A stretch of DNA of 64,000 nucleotides from Pseudoalteromonas rubra (GCF_005886805.2 NZ_CP045429.1:1892501-1956500); one strand, 5' to 3'. Positions 7,327-17,649 are shown, counted from the stretch's first letter. Notes: generated by a model not told the origin, from the sequence alone. Numbers and translations are program-made.

Positions 7327-9591
7327 ATGTGGTTACTGATACTCGTCTTCATTGCTGTGTGTTTTATTTTCTATGTTAAAGAAGTTAGGTTAAAAGTTGT
7401 TTCGAACCCTGCTTTAGCATATTTCAAGCGAGCATTACCCCAGCTATCACAAACTGAGCGTGAAGCGATGGAGGCTGGTGATACCTGGTGGGATGCAAGT
7501 TTGTTCAGTGGAAAACCCAACTGGTCACAATGGCTGAAAACGGGCAAGCCTGGGTTGAGTGACCATGAGCGAGACTTTATTGAACATGAATTGGCTGAGC
7601 TGATGGCGATGCTGGATGAAAGTCAGATCTGTGCTCAGGGCGATTTGCCACCGGAAGTTTGGCAATTTCTGAAAGAAAAGGGGTTTTTCGCTTTCATTAT
7701 TCCAGAAAAATTCGGCGGCAAAGCCTTTAGTGCGCAGGCCAACTCGGCCATTGTAGCGCAAATTGCCACGCGCAGTTTGTCTGCGGCAGTGACCGTGATG
7801 GTGCCAAACAGTCTGGGTCCGGCTGAACTATTACTGCATTTTGGTACTCCCGAGCAACAACAAACCTGGCTACCTAAATTGGCAGATGGTTCAGCACTGC
7901 CGTGCTTTGCATTGACCTCCCTTGAAGCTGGCTCAGACGCCGGTGGCATTACCGATTTTGCGGTGGTGTGTAAGCAAGAGTTTGATGGGGAAATGACTTT
8001 GGGCCTGAAAGTCACCTGGCATAAGCGTTATATCACTTTGGCACCTGTGGCTTCCGTGCTTGGGTTGGCGTTTAAAGTATATGATCCCGATCAGCTTTTA
8101 TCAGAAGCAACTGAATTAGGCATTACCTGTGCACTCATCCCGACCGACCATCCGGGTGTTAAGGTTGGAGCAAGACATGATCCTATGGGGTTGGCGTTTA
8201 TGAATGGCACAACACAAGGGCTGGGGGTGTTTATCCCTATGCACTGGGTTATCGGGGAGATGGACGGGATAGGTAAGGGCTGGCGCATGCTGGTTTCTTG
8301 TCTGAGCGCCGGGCGGGGTATCTCATTACCGGCTTTAAGTGCAGGAACCGCACAGTTGAGTGCTAAGGCGTCGACTGCTTATTGTCGTGTCAGGCGACAG
8401 TTTAAGCAGTCATTGTGGCGATTTGAAGGGGTCCAGGTGGCATTGGCTCGGATCGCGGGGCTGAGCTACAGCATAGAGGCCACCCGACAAAATACTGCGA
8501 TGGCCATAGACCTGAATAAAAGTCCTGCGGTGATCACGGCGATTGCCAAATACCACCTGACCGAAATGGCCAGAGTTGCTATCAACGATGCAATGGATTT
8601 ACATGGTGGTAAAGCAATTCAGCGCGGGCCACTGAACTATCTTGCGCTGCATTATCAGGGGATGCCCATCAGCATTACTGTAGAGGGCGCGAATATCCTG
8701 ACGCGTAATTTAATGATTTTTGGTCAGGGCGCAACCCGCTGCCATCCCTACGTGCTCAAAGAAATGGCGGCTGCACAAGAGCAGGATGCGGATATGGCAT
8801 TGCAGCAATTCGACAAGGTACTAATGCAGCATTTGGCCCATAGCGGTAAAACCTTTCTCAAAGCGTCGTTTAATGGCCTGACTTGTGGTGTGTTTTCATC
8901 TGCACCCGTTGCCGGAGAGGTAGCACGCTACTACAAAACGCTGACCTGGTATAGCCAGATTTTAGCTGTCCTGAGTGACCTGGCAATGCTGGTTTTGGGA
9001 GGCAAACTAAAGCTGCAGGAAATGCGCTCAGCCAGGCTCGGTGATATGTTGAGCCAGCTCTACTTGGCGTCATGTGTATTGAAAAAGTTTGAGGATGACG
9101 GTCGTCAGTGCAGTGATTTACCTCTGGTGCATTATGCTATGCAATTCCATCTCAGTGCGTTTGAGCAGGCTTTTACCGGGTTCATCGATAATTTCGCGCC
9201 TACCGGGTTAAAGACCATAGCAAAACGCTGGTTTATGCCTTTCGGAAGCGCTGTGAATGGTCCGTCGGACCGTTTGATTACGGCACTGTGTGATAGCCTT
9301 TATCGTAATAAGCTGACCCTCGCACGGGTAAGTAATCTATGTGATACTTCAGGACATGCAGGGTTGGCTGCACTGGAAAAGGCATTTCAGCTATTTCCCA
9401 AATGCGAGCAAGGGTTGCATAAGTTTGAACGTTGGCAAAAGGCCCATCAGGCAAAGTTGCTGGTATTAAATACTGATGAGCAGCTTGCGATGGCTGTCGC
9501 GGAATGTATCCTTGACGAAGAGGAGAGAGAGTTGCTCGTGGAATGGTTCCAAGCCAGTCGGAAGGCCCTGAGTGTGGATGAAAGCGCTTAA
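7327..9591 (+). CDS. fadE: Acyl-CoA dehydrogenase FadE
   Basis: 754 residues. The ATG at 7327 follows GGAGG at 7312-7316; the GTG-started frame from 7276 has no such site. It opens with a hydrophobic segment (WLLILVFIAVCFIFY), then acyl-CoA dehydrogenase N-terminal, middle (CFALTSLEAGSDAGG) and C-terminal domains, and ends with the extra C-terminal domain that marks FadE-type enzymes (DUF1974). It performs the first oxidation of fatty-acid beta-oxidation. It is slightly shorter than E. coli FadE (814 residues). Some family members act on secondary chain lengths, so copy number in the genome matters for the exact role. Confidence 0.9.
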   Translation: MWLLILVFIAVCFIFYVKEVRLKVVSNPALAYFKRALPQLSQTEREAMEAGDTWWDASLFSGKPNWSQWLKTGKPGLSDHERDFIEHELAELMAMLDESQICAQGDLPPEVWQFLKEKGFFAFIIPEKFGGKAFSAQANSAIVAQIATRSLSAAVTVMVPNSLGPAELLLHFGTPEQQQTWLPKLADGSALPCFALTSLEAGSDAGGITDFAVVCKQEFDGEMTLGLKVTWHKRYITLAPVASVLGLAFKVYDPDQLLSEATELGITCALIPTDHPGVKVGARHDPMGLAFMNGTTQGLGVFIPMHWVIGEMDGIGKGWRMLVSCLSAGRGISLPALSAGTAQLSAKASTAYCRVRRQFKQSLWRFEGVQVALARIAGLSYSIEATRQNTAMAIDLNKSPAVITAIAKYHLTEMARVAINDAMDLHGGKAIQRGPLNYLALHYQGMPISITVEGANILTRNLMIFGQGATRCHPYVLKEMAAAQEQDADMALQQFDKVLMQHLAHSGKTFLKASFNGLTCGVFSSAPVAGEVARYYKTLTWYSQILAVLSDLAMLVLGGKLKLQEMRSARLGDMLSQLYLASCVLKKFEDDGRQCSDLPLVHYAMQFHLSAFEQAFTGFIDNFAPTGLKTIAKRWFMPFGSAVNGPSDRLITALCDSLYRNKLTLARVSNLCDTSGHAGLAALEKAFQLFPKCEQGLHKFERWQKAHQAKLLVLNTDEQLAMAVAECILDEEERELLVEWFQASRKALSVDESA

Positions 9592-9638
9592 TGTCATTCG
9601 CTATGTGATAGCTATCACTTATTGTTGCTTCGTTGTTT

Positions 9639-9664
9639 GTGTGAGTCGGCTATTTGACTCACAC
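9639..9664. terminator. Stem-loop between convergent fadE and lipoprotein gene
   Basis: Perfect 9-bp stem GTGTGAGTC/GACTCACAC with an 8-base loop, 48 bases after the fadE stop. There is no T-run on either side, so terminator function is only likely. Confidence 0.4.
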
Positions 9665-9712
9665 GAAATAAATGACGACCAAAGAAAATTAGAGGGGGAT
9701 GCAAGTATAAGC

Positions 9713-10150
9713 TTAGCGAGCAAATGGGTCGGCGTTAATTTTGTCAACATACCACTCGCCTTTGCGCCTTATAAGCTGGACGCTGCGCATATCGTCTACC
9801 TGCTCTCCGTGCAACATACCGGTAAAAATTAAGTTGATACGGGCTTCGTTGCCGTATTGTTCCCGTAAGCTTTGATTTGTCATATCCACTTCAATGGTCA
9901 CCTGATCGTACTGCATGTTTACCAGATTCCTGGCGAATTGAGATGGCGTGCCATAAGAACGCATGATCCTGCCCATGCGTGGCGTTGAGCGACTTAACGC
10001 CAACTCCATGTCTTTCTTATTATACAGTGCGTCAAAAAACACCGTTGCTGCATATCCAGGGGTGTTTTTGTCCCCACGCGCAGCGTCATCATCACCACAA
10101 CCGGATAGCATCAATAGGATTACAGTTGAAAAAGTAAGTAGTAATTTCAT
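9713..10150 (-). CDS. Small lipoprotein with DUF4878-like fold
   Basis: 145 residues. The signal peptide ends in the lipobox LSGC at residues 15-18, followed by aspartates at +2 to +4. The body (about residues 30-145) looks like the NTF2-like DUF4878 family: a helical start (AATVFFDALYNKKDMELA), then alternating strands ending in GEWYVDKI. Such proteins are common in gammaproteobacterial envelopes and have no assigned reaction. It is monocistronic as far as can be seen and convergent with fadE. The aspartates after the cysteine may influence sorting between inner and outer membrane. Confidence 0.75.
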   Translation of the reverse strand: MKLLLTFSTVILLMLSGCGDDDAARGDKNTPGYAATVFFDALYNKKDMELALSRSTPRMGRIMRSYGTPSQFARNLVNMQYDQVTIEVDMTNQSLREQYGNEARINLIFTGMLHGEQVDDMRSVQLIRRKGEWYVDKINADPFAR

Positions 10151-10312
10151 CTTAGTAGTAATTCGGGTGAATATGACTTTAGTTTGTCTTCTAATCGGGC
10201 TTTTGTAAAGTACAGGTCGGTAAAATACGGGGAGAATGACGAGGAACGACTATAAATCAATGGGAAGTGACAAACAGTTGCAGCATTTCGCCGCAACTGT
10301 TTGAAATCTAGA

Positions 10313-12658
10313 TTACTCAATATCGCATTTTAGAGTTCCGCGACCTGTTCGGTAGCAAATTTCTCCTATATACAGCAATAGATCTTGTGGTAATACGTCT
10401 TTGATTAGTTTAGTTTGCGTGTCACCGTTATAACATTTGATGTCTTTGTTGCTTACCAGACAGGCGAGAGAGCCGTTTGCCAGTACTTTATGTACGGTCG
10501 CATTTGCCGCAAGCAGATCAGTCAGTTCTGTGCCCCGACTACCCCAGCACTGCCAGCTGGCATCGCTTAGCTGGGCACATACATTATTTGCGTCGACAGC
10601 GTTAAGTTTTGTCGCAAGCAATTGTGCAGGCACGTTTTTCACCGGGTTATCGCCCTTGGCATTACAAATGATTGTCCCATAATTGCCAAGCAAGCAGGCA
10701 TAGTCGCCTTTAGTTATCACTTGTTTGAGTTCGACAGGGGCATCCAGAGAGAGTGTCTGACCTAAGGTTTCACGGCAATATTCAAATTGACCATCCGTTA
10801 CTTTACAAACATAGTCATCACCTCGAACAGTGTAATTGCTTTCATATCTTAGTTTGACATCGCTATGATCGCTCTGGTCATGCTCATCAGTGGCGTGAAA
10901 TTCAAGCGTCAGGGTGCGTTCTGTCTCACCATTGTACTTTACAGAAGCACTGGTATCCGACACTTGCTTAATGGTTACATTATCATCCGTGCTCTCTGCC
11001 TGCCAGTGACTTGGTAAATCTTGCATATCATTCAGGTGAAAAACTTGCCCAAAAACGTGCGCCTCGCTGCCCATAATATAGGTCTCTTCTACGCCAGCAT
11101 AGGGGATGACGATGGCGTTATGAGCCGTACCAATAATCGTACTTTCACGCACAATATCACCCGCTTTAGCTGTGACTTTTATGACAGTCAGGCCTTTACG
11201 GGTAATCGTTTTTTTGTTCAGGATTAGCGTTAAATACTTACGCTCATTAATCGCTTCGAGGGTGTCATAGGGATCGTAATCACTACTGGAAACGATGACT
11301 TCTTCGATATCAACGTCGCCATTAAATTCCAATTCTAAAATTCTACTGCTGTCCGGATAGATAGAAAATTCGCCGGGATCTTTGACTATCATCAAGGTTT
11401 TAGCTGCTGTGCTATTGGCGTAGGTGAAATTAGCAAAGGTTGATTGCTCAGTACCATTTTTGAGCTTAACTGTGTACTCAATTTGCCGTGAAGTTTGCAA
11501 GATATCTTCATCAGGGATGGTAATCACGAGTTTATCGTTTGATTTATTTAGTAGTTCATCACTAAAGTCAGGAATATTCCATGTAACATTTTCAACATCA
11601 TCGAAATCAGTTAAGTTGGAATACGCTGTGATTGTTTGTCCAGGCACTGCGACCGAGCGGTCCAATGTAAGCTTAAGGCCCTGTAAGTCGGTGACGTTTT
11701 GCACAACAACAGTTGTCTCTGCCGTTTTTTTGATGTCGCCCTTCATAGTTACAGTGAGTTGGAGTGTAAAGGTTTGGTCTGCACTCACTTCAGGAGCACT
11801 GAAGGTATAAGCAGCTTTATCTTGGGTTTGTTGAGAAGGCTGAGTCGTGCCTTGCCATTGCCAGTCATAGCTGATGATGTCATCGGTATTGGTAGTTGTA
11901 GCATGTATTGTCAGCGAGTTTTTTTCATTCACAGTAACCTGTTCGGGCAGGCTGACAGTCAGTGATGGCTCAGATTCCGGTGCCAGCGTGACCTTGATGG
12001 TTTTAGTGATGACTTCGTCACTGGTGGTAATTTCGAAGATAATATCAAATTCTTGGGTTTGCGTGACCTCAGGTGAATCAAAGCTAAAGGTACTTTCTCC
12101 TGAGCGCGTGTTATATCCTTGCAGGATTGTCTTATTAGAGAGCTCAAAACCGTCTGTGCGCCAATCAACCTTTTCAATATCGGATGTCACAGCAAAGGTC
12201 GCAGTAATCGAGGCATGTCCCCCTCCTGCTAGTGTCAGGGTATCGACGAGATCAATGTGTCCGGCAGTGGACTTGGGCATCACAGTTACCTGCCAGGTTT
12301 TGCTCACCTGGTTGTCGTGACTGTCTGTGACTGTGAAGGTCAGGGTGACTTGTGTCTGCTCATCGACGTCCGGGAAAATCACCTGATGTGTGCCGTCGGT
12401 TGAATCGATAAACTGAACACCCGCAAGGGAGCTGGTCCACACACCGGTTACCGAATCATTTTCCGGGTCCGTCACTGTGGTCGTCAGAGATAAAATATCA
12501 CCTGCGTTGACTAAGGTATTGCCTTCCAGGCTGACGCTGGGCGCCTGGTTGACGACTTGTTGTGTGTTGTCAGTTGATGGTGATTTATTGTCGTTATTAG
12601 AAGAACCGCCACAGGCGGCTAGAATCCCAAAAGTGGAGAGCAGCAGATAATTCCGCAT
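10313..12658 (-). CDS. Large lipoprotein with Ig/PKD-like domains and five C-terminal C-x8/9-C repeats
   Basis: 781 residues. The signal peptide ends in the lipobox LAAC (followed by GGSSNN, a long polar linker). Residues of roughly 40-600 form a series of beta-sandwich domains of Ig/PKD type (a TDPENDSVTGVW segment is typical). The last 170 residues differ: five repeats about 35-39 residues apart, each with a C-x8/9-C pair (first cysteines near 618, 655, 694, 733 and 768), one containing the QCWG sequence seen in RCC1-like repeats. This suggests a disulfide-stabilised beta-propeller-like module on the cell surface. No enzyme motif is seen. It may be an adhesin or ligand-binding protein, which is inference. 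Confidence 0.75.
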   Translation of the reverse strand: MRNYLLLSTFGILAACGGSSNNDNKSPSTDNTQQVVNQAPSVSLEGNTLVNAGDILSLTTTVTDPENDSVTGVWTSSLAGVQFIDSTDGTHQVIFPDVDEQTQVTLTFTVTDSHDNQVSKTWQVTVMPKSTAGHIDLVDTLTLAGGGHASITATFAVTSDIEKVDWRTDGFELSNKTILQGYNTRSGESTFSFDSPEVTQTQEFDIIFEITTSDEVITKTIKVTLAPESEPSLTVSLPEQVTVNEKNSLTIHATTTNTDDIISYDWQWQGTTQPSQQTQDKAAYTFSAPEVSADQTFTLQLTVTMKGDIKKTAETTVVVQNVTDLQGLKLTLDRSVAVPGQTITAYSNLTDFDDVENVTWNIPDFSDELLNKSNDKLVITIPDEDILQTSRQIEYTVKLKNGTEQSTFANFTYANSTAAKTLMIVKDPGEFSIYPDSSRILELEFNGDVDIEEVIVSSSDYDPYDTLEAINERKYLTLILNKKTITRKGLTVIKVTAKAGDIVRESTIIGTAHNAIVIPYAGVEETYIMGSEAHVFGQVFHLNDMQDLPSHWQAESTDDNVTIKQVSDTSASVKYNGETERTLTLEFHATDEHDQSDHSDVKLRYESNYTVRGDDYVCKVTDGQFEYCRETLGQTLSLDAPVELKQVITKGDYACLLGNYGTIICNAKGDNPVKNVPAQLLATKLNAVDANNVCAQLSDASWQCWGSRGTELTDLLAANATVHKVLANGSLACLVSNKDIKCYNGDTQTKLIKDVLPQDLLLYIGEICYRTGRGTLKCDIE

Positions 12659-12792
12659 TATTCATTCCTTTTATTGCGTTTTCATTTCATCATGGAGAAT
12701 ACAACAAAAAAGTACCATTTTGGAAACGCTTATTTGTTAGATTGTGTATTTTAATTCATCAACAAAATTAAACGAGTCGTGGTGAACAGAGG

Positions 12793-12824
12793 TGAAAATA
12801 AAAGCCCGGTACGGGACCGGGCTT
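12793..12824 (-). terminator. Terminator of the RND efflux operon
   Basis: Perfect 9-bp stem AAGCCCGGT/ACCGGGCTT (12802-12810 with 12816-12824). Read on the minus strand it is followed by TTATTTT, 30 bases after the RND stop. Confidence 0.8.
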
Positions 12825-12856
12825 AGTTGGTTGGGTAGAACTAAGACTGCAAATTG

Positions 12857-15800
12857 TTAGCTTTGCTGCAATGTTTCTTCGCTTGCTTGTGGCTTTCTAA
12901 AGCGTTTGATAATGCGTTTGAGATCTTCCAGTGCCACGTATTGACAAGGAATGAGGATCAGTGTGATCACCGTCGCGAATAACACACCAAATGCCAAAGA
13001 GACTGCCATAGGTATCACGATTTGTGCCTGCAGACTGGTTTCCAGAAGAATGGGGACCAGGCCAATAAAAGTAGTCAGAGAAGTCAACAAAATGGCTCTG
13101 AAGCGCTTGCAACCTGCTTCAACAACCGCTTCCTTGATGGTCATGCCTTGCTCTCGCGCTTTGTTGACAAAGTCGACCATGACCAGTGAGTCATTAACGA
13201 CCACGCCTGCGACTGCGATGATGCCAAAGAAAGACAAGCTGCTCATAGTCATACCGAGTACCATGTGGCCAAAAACTGCACCTACGACACCAAATGGGAT
13301 GACAGACATAATCAGGATAGGCTGAGAATAGGAGCGAAGTGGAATTGCCAGCAGCGCAAATATGATCATCAAAGACAAAGCAAAGTCGCGAATTTGCTCA
13401 GCTACACTGTCCATTTCTTCCTGAATGCGACCAGCAACACTGCTGCTTACACCTGGGTAGTTTTGTAACAGTGAAGGTAAGTACTCATCTCTGATCTCTT
13501 CAGCGATTTTGAATGGCTCAGCCTGATCTGTGTCAACAGATGCCCAGACATTGATAGTCCTTTTCGCATTTTCGCGACGGATACGATTGACCCCCTCGAC
13601 CAGGTTAATATCGGCAATTTCTCCCAATGGGACTTCTGCTCCGCTAGGCGTAATTATCCGGACTGACTGAATGTCGCTGATGGTATTACGCTGCTCTTGT
13701 GGATAACGGATCATGACTTTGATCTCTTCACCACGGCGCAGGATCCTTTGTGCTTCCAGGCCGTAGTAGCTGAAGTTGACCTGAGATGCCACGTCAGCCA
13801 AAGTGAGGCCCATGCTGTAGGCAAGCGGTTTAAGTTCGAGCTGCACTTCTTCTGTGCTTGATTGCATGGAATCATTGACATCGCCCACACCAGCAATAGT
13901 ACGGAGCTTCTCCTTGAGCTTGCCAGCGACTTCTTGCAGTGCTTTTTTGTCTTTGCCTTCCAGGCGGAAGCTGATATCACCATCATCCCGGCCACCATTC
14001 ATAATGCTGTCCTGGATATTCAATGATTTCACACCTGGCAGTGGGGGCATGTTTTCTCGCCAAAGTGCACTCAGGGCAAAGGTATCTATAGGGCGCTTAT
14101 GGGGTTCTACCAAAATGGCCATGATTGAAGCGGTGGTTCGGCCGCGCAGATTCACAGACAGGTCTTTTATCATGTTCGCACCATACTGCGCTTCAATCTG
14201 CTTCTCAACATCCAGAATAACCTGCTCCACTTTCTTGGCCGTGGCCAAAGTCGCAGACTCGGAAGATGACAGGTTCATATCTATGGTGATACGAGGGAAG
14301 TCATGGGGAATTTTTGGGTTTGCAACAAACTTAACCAGACCGCCTGCGAACATACCGCCGCTGACAATGATGATAGACAGGAAAGCGACGATCACAGTAT
14401 ATCGATAATGAATACAGCGTTCGATAAATGGGCGGTAGAGATTTTCAATGAAATTTTTAAGTGCCCCATCAATGATAGCTCTGGCGCGGTGTAGCGGGTT
14501 TTTAGGGTTATCCGGGCGGTCTTTCATCGCTGCCAAATGCGCGGGCAGGATAAGTTTAGACTCAACCAGTGAAAACAGCAGGCACAAAATAATCACACCA
14601 CCAATGGCTTTGGAGAATGCGGCGGCAGGACCTGTTGCAAAGGTTTGTGGTAAAAATGCGGCGACTGTGGTTAATACTCCAAACGTTGCGGGAATGGCGA
14701 CACGTTTTACACCTCGCACTACGTTGTCGAGACTGTGACCATGTTTTTCAATTTCAGCATGGGCTGATTCGCCAACAACAATCGCGTCATCGACCACGAT
14801 GCCCAGCACCAGAATGAAAGCAAATAAAGAGGCGAGGTTAATCGTGACATCCAGCATGCCCATCGGCATGAATAAGAACGCCCCTAAAAACGACACAGGT
14901 AACCCCATCATAACCCAAAAAGCCAGGCGAACGCGCAAAAACAGCGCTAGCATGAGCATGACCAGGATACCGCCCCACAACATGTTTTCTACCATCATGT
15001 TGAGGCGGCCTTCAAGGTAATAAGTGAGATCGATAAAGGGCTCAAGCTCGACCCCCTGAGGCAATTGTGTTGCTTTATCAGCCAGGTAAGCTTTCATAAC
15101 CTGCGCAACTTTGGTGATATCCTGATCTTTTGACGCTCTTACCTCAAATACCAGTGAGTTTCTGCCGTTGTAACGAGAGTACAACAGGCCTTCTTCAAAG
15201 CCATCTGTGACAGTCGCAACATCACCTAGCTTTATTTGTGCGCCATCAGCAAGTGTTAACAGCGGCAGTTGTTCAAACTCATGGCCGCGATAGGCCTGAT
15301 TTTCGACCCGCATTGATATATAACCGTTGTCTGAGCGGATCTGACCTGCCGACATATTAGCTGAGAAGTTTTTAACGGCTTCCGAAATATCTCGGAATGT
15401 CAGGCCATATTCGCGGAGTCTATCTGGGCTAATCTCAATGCTGATCTCATAATTCAGGCCACCATTGAAACCAACAAGGTTGACGCCTGGCAATGCGAGC
15501 ATCTCGTCATGTATTTCATTTCCCAGTTGTTTCAGCTGGTGGAAGTTCATTTCGCCATTAAGTGACAAAAACATCACTTCTTGTTCAAATTTATCGCGGC
15601 GGACTATTGGACGCTCCATGCCAGCCGGAAAGGTTGAAATAGAGTCGACCTGCATTTTTACTTCGTCCAGCACGTCTTGCGGGTCGTACTTTTCTTCTAC
15701 TTCGATCCAGGTTTGCGAGAAGCCTCGGTTAGAGTAGGTGATTAGGCGTTTAATCCCTTCAAGCCCTTCCATCGACTCTTCAACTTTAATGGTGATCCCT

Positions 15801-16000
15801 TCTTCAACTTCTTGTGGTGCAGCGCCCGGGTACACTGCCTGAACACTTAACCAGTTGTTTTCAAACTGGGGAAACATCTGCTTGCGTATGGTAAAAGCAC
15901 TGAGCAAGCCGCCCACCAGGATAAAAATCATCAACAGGTTTGCCGCAACCGGATTGCGGGCAAACCAGGCTATCAAGCCTTTTTCACGTGTGCCTTGCAT
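12857..16000 (-). CDS. RND-family efflux transporter, inner-membrane subunit
   Basis: 1047 residues, the normal size of an HAE1/AcrB-type pump. The N-terminal membrane helix (about 12-35) is followed by the periplasmic loop, a helix bundle, a second periplasmic loop and a second bundle. The adjacent acidic pair used for proton relay is visible in GIVVDDAIVVGE. It sits three bases after the adaptor gene, and AGGAGGAG at the end of that gene is its ribosome-binding site, so the two form one operon. There is no TolC-type outer-membrane partner nearby; a TolC encoded elsewhere is expected. The substrate is not predictable; drugs, solvents or lipids are all possible. Confidence 0.92.
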   Translation of the reverse strand: MQGTREKGLIAWFARNPVAANLLMIFILVGGLLSAFTIRKQMFPQFENNWLSVQAVYPGAAPQEVEEGITIKVEESMEGLEGIKRLITYSNRGFSQTWIEVEEKYDPQDVLDEVKMQVDSISTFPAGMERPIVRRDKFEQEVMFLSLNGEMNFHQLKQLGNEIHDEMLALPGVNLVGFNGGLNYEISIEISPDRLREYGLTFRDISEAVKNFSANMSAGQIRSDNGYISMRVENQAYRGHEFEQLPLLTLADGAQIKLGDVATVTDGFEEGLLYSRYNGRNSLVFEVRASKDQDITKVAQVMKAYLADKATQLPQGVELEPFIDLTYYLEGRLNMMVENMLWGGILVMLMLALFLRVRLAFWVMMGLPVSFLGAFLFMPMGMLDVTINLASLFAFILVLGIVVDDAIVVGESAHAEIEKHGHSLDNVVRGVKRVAIPATFGVLTTVAAFLPQTFATGPAAAFSKAIGGVIILCLLFSLVESKLILPAHLAAMKDRPDNPKNPLHRARAIIDGALKNFIENLYRPFIERCIHYRYTVIVAFLSIIIVSGGMFAGGLVKFVANPKIPHDFPRITIDMNLSSSESATLATAKKVEQVILDVEKQIEAQYGANMIKDLSVNLRGRTTASIMAILVEPHKRPIDTFALSALWRENMPPLPGVKSLNIQDSIMNGGRDDGDISFRLEGKDKKALQEVAGKLKEKLRTIAGVGDVNDSMQSSTEEVQLELKPLAYSMGLTLADVASQVNFSYYGLEAQRILRRGEEIKVMIRYPQEQRNTISDIQSVRIITPSGAEVPLGEIADINLVEGVNRIRRENAKRTINVWASVDTDQAEPFKIAEEIRDEYLPSLLQNYPGVSSSVAGRIQEEMDSVAEQIRDFALSLMIIFALLAIPLRSYSQPILIMSVIPFGVVGAVFGHMVLGMTMSSLSFFGIIAVAGVVVNDSLVMVDFVNKAREQGMTIKEAVVEAGCKRFRAILLTSLTTFIGLVPILLETSLQAQIVIPMAVSLAFGVLFATVITLILIPCQYVALEDLKRIIKRFRKPQASEETLQQS

Positions 16001-16003
16001 AGA

Positions 16004-17179
16004 TTACTCCTCCTTTAAAGCCAGTTGCGTCTCTGCGGCAATCACTGGCGATGTATCAAGGCGCAATTGCATTCCTTCCGTCGGGTATTCCAGAGCAGAG
16101 GTAATGAGTTGTTGTCCGTCGCTCAGGCCTTCTGTGGCCACCGCATATCCGTCTACTTCGCGAATAATGGTGACGGGCTTGAAAGTGAGTTGTTGATTCT
16201 GGTCAAGTAACGCCACTTTGCCTTCGCGTATCAAGTGACGAGGGATCCGCACCGCATTACTGACTGATACACCCTCTATTTGTGCATTCAGGTAAGTACC
16301 AAAGCGCAGTGGCTGGCTCGGGTTATCATATGGTGCAGCGACCTGAGCAACCAGATAGGTCATGCGGCTTTTATTATCGACAACGCCTTCGCTGCGTACA
16401 ATTGTGCCTTGCCACGAAACGGCTTGCCCTGCGACTTTTGCAGATAATTTCACCGTGGCATCTAACCCATTGTTATGCAGATATCTCAGTTCGTGGTCCG
16501 CAACAGGTAAGCGGATCTCTGCTACGGATATTGCGTTCAGAACACCCAAAGTACTGCCTGGGTTAACAACACTGCCAAGGCTCAATGAGCGATTAGTAAT
16601 AATGGCGTCATAGGGCGCCTTAATGTAGGTGCGCTCGAGATTGCGTTTTGCACGTTTGACACTGGCCTGTGCTGCTTTGAAACGCGCCAGCTTTTCTGCC
16701 AGCTGAGGCTTGCGCAGATACAGCTCAGAGGGAATGGTCGAGTGTGCATTGTCTTTAATTCGTTGCCATTCTGTTTTGGCGACATGAGCCTGTGCCTGTT
16801 CAATTTCTAGCGCAGAGTGTGCCTGAGCCAGGCTCGCTTCGGCCTCAATTAACGCGGCTTCATAGTCATTGGGGTCAATGCGCGCTAAGGTTTCTCCCTG
16901 GCGCACAAACCCCCCTTTGACAAACTTGTCTGACAGCTCTATTAACTGGCCACTGACCTGAGCGACCAGTTCAGTGCTGTACTTAGGGGTGACGAGCCCG
17001 TAAGAGTCGACCATCAGTTGCATCGGGGCCATATCAATTGGCTGCACTTCAACCAGCGGATGAATGACTTTTTCAGGTTTTTCTTCGGGCGGTTGCTTCA
17101 TTGCAGAGAATGCAAAAGCGGTGGCGAGGCCACCGAGTAGCACCGCAACGGGTAATAGGATTTGTTTTTTACTAGCCAC
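16004..17179 (-). CDS. RND periplasmic adaptor (membrane fusion protein)
   Basis: 391 residues of the HlyD/AcrA adaptor family. It has an N-terminal membrane anchor or signal segment (LLPVAVLLGGLATAFAF), a split lipoyl domain (VAQVSGQLIEL, and later ERTYIKAPYDAIITNRSL), a coiled-coil hairpin between the halves, and beta-barrel and membrane-proximal domains at the C-terminus. It would bridge the inner-membrane RND pump encoded next to it to an outer-membrane channel. It is the first gene of the operon; the 221 bases upstream, shared with the divergent YkgJ-family gene, should carry the promoter. No regulator gene is adjacent. Confidence 0.9.
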   Translation of the reverse strand: MASKKQILLPVAVLLGGLATAFAFSAMKQPPEEKPEKVIHPLVEVQPIDMAPMQLMVDSYGLVTPKYSTELVAQVSGQLIELSDKFVKGGFVRQGETLARIDPNDYEAALIEAEASLAQAHSALEIEQAQAHVAKTEWQRIKDNAHSTIPSELYLRKPQLAEKLARFKAAQASVKRAKRNLERTYIKAPYDAIITNRSLSLGSVVNPGSTLGVLNAISVAEIRLPVADHELRYLHNNGLDATVKLSAKVAGQAVSWQGTIVRSEGVVDNKSRMTYLVAQVAAPYDNPSQPLRFGTYLNAQIEGVSVSNAVRIPRHLIREGKVALLDQNQQLTFKPVTIIREVDGYAVATEGLSDGQQLITSALEYPTEGMQLRLDTSPVIAAETQLALKEE

Positions 17180-17400
17180 GAGTTATTCCTTCCATCAATA
17201 ACGGTTGAATCGATTTCTCTAACCTGGTTAAGGATACGCGAACAGATGTGTCTAGGTGTTTTAATCATTTCAAATAATGTAACAAGGCATTGCAATCATG
17301 TCTGGTTGCTTACCGATTGGCTGTCAGTTTAGTGTTTTCATCGGTGGATTGGCGTATAATCGCTTGCTTTATTCGTTAAATTCAAATTATGAAGGGTCTG

Positions 17401-17649
17401 ATGGAGTGTCGTTTGGGTTGTGGTGCATGTTGCATAGCACCAAGTATCAGTTCGCCAATTCCGGGAATGCCGCAGGGCAAACCCGCGGGAGAGCGGTGTG
17501 TACAACTGGATGATGATAATCTGTGTAAGTTGTTTGGCGATCCCAGTCGCCCTAAAGTCTGTGGCGACTTTGTGCCCTGTGAAGATGTATGTGGGACAGA
17601 TAATGCGCATGCAATGTGGTTGATCACTGAGCTGGAGCAGTGTACTTAG
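17401..17649 (+). CDS. YkgJ-family cysteine cluster protein
   Basis: 82 residues from the ATG at 17401, which has AAGGG at a good distance; the in-frame ATG at 17389 has none. Eight cysteines are spread over the protein: one in MECRLGC, the GCGACC cluster, then single ones in RCVQL, LCKLF and VCGDFVPCEDVC. This matches the putative zinc- or iron-chelating CxxCxxxxC family (E. coli YeiW is very similar in its start, MECRxGCGACC). Its biochemical role is unknown in the family. It stands alone, divergent from the RND operon and convergent with map. Confidence 0.85.
   Translation: MECRLGCGACCIAPSISSPIPGMPQGKPAGERCVQLDDDNLCKLFGDPSRPKVCGDFVPCEDVCGTDNAHAMWLITELEQCT

Noticed and set aside
9572..9832. 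86-codon frame overlapping the ends of fadE and the small lipoprotein gene
   Set aside because: It runs through a hairpin and overlaps a better-supported gene on the other strand.
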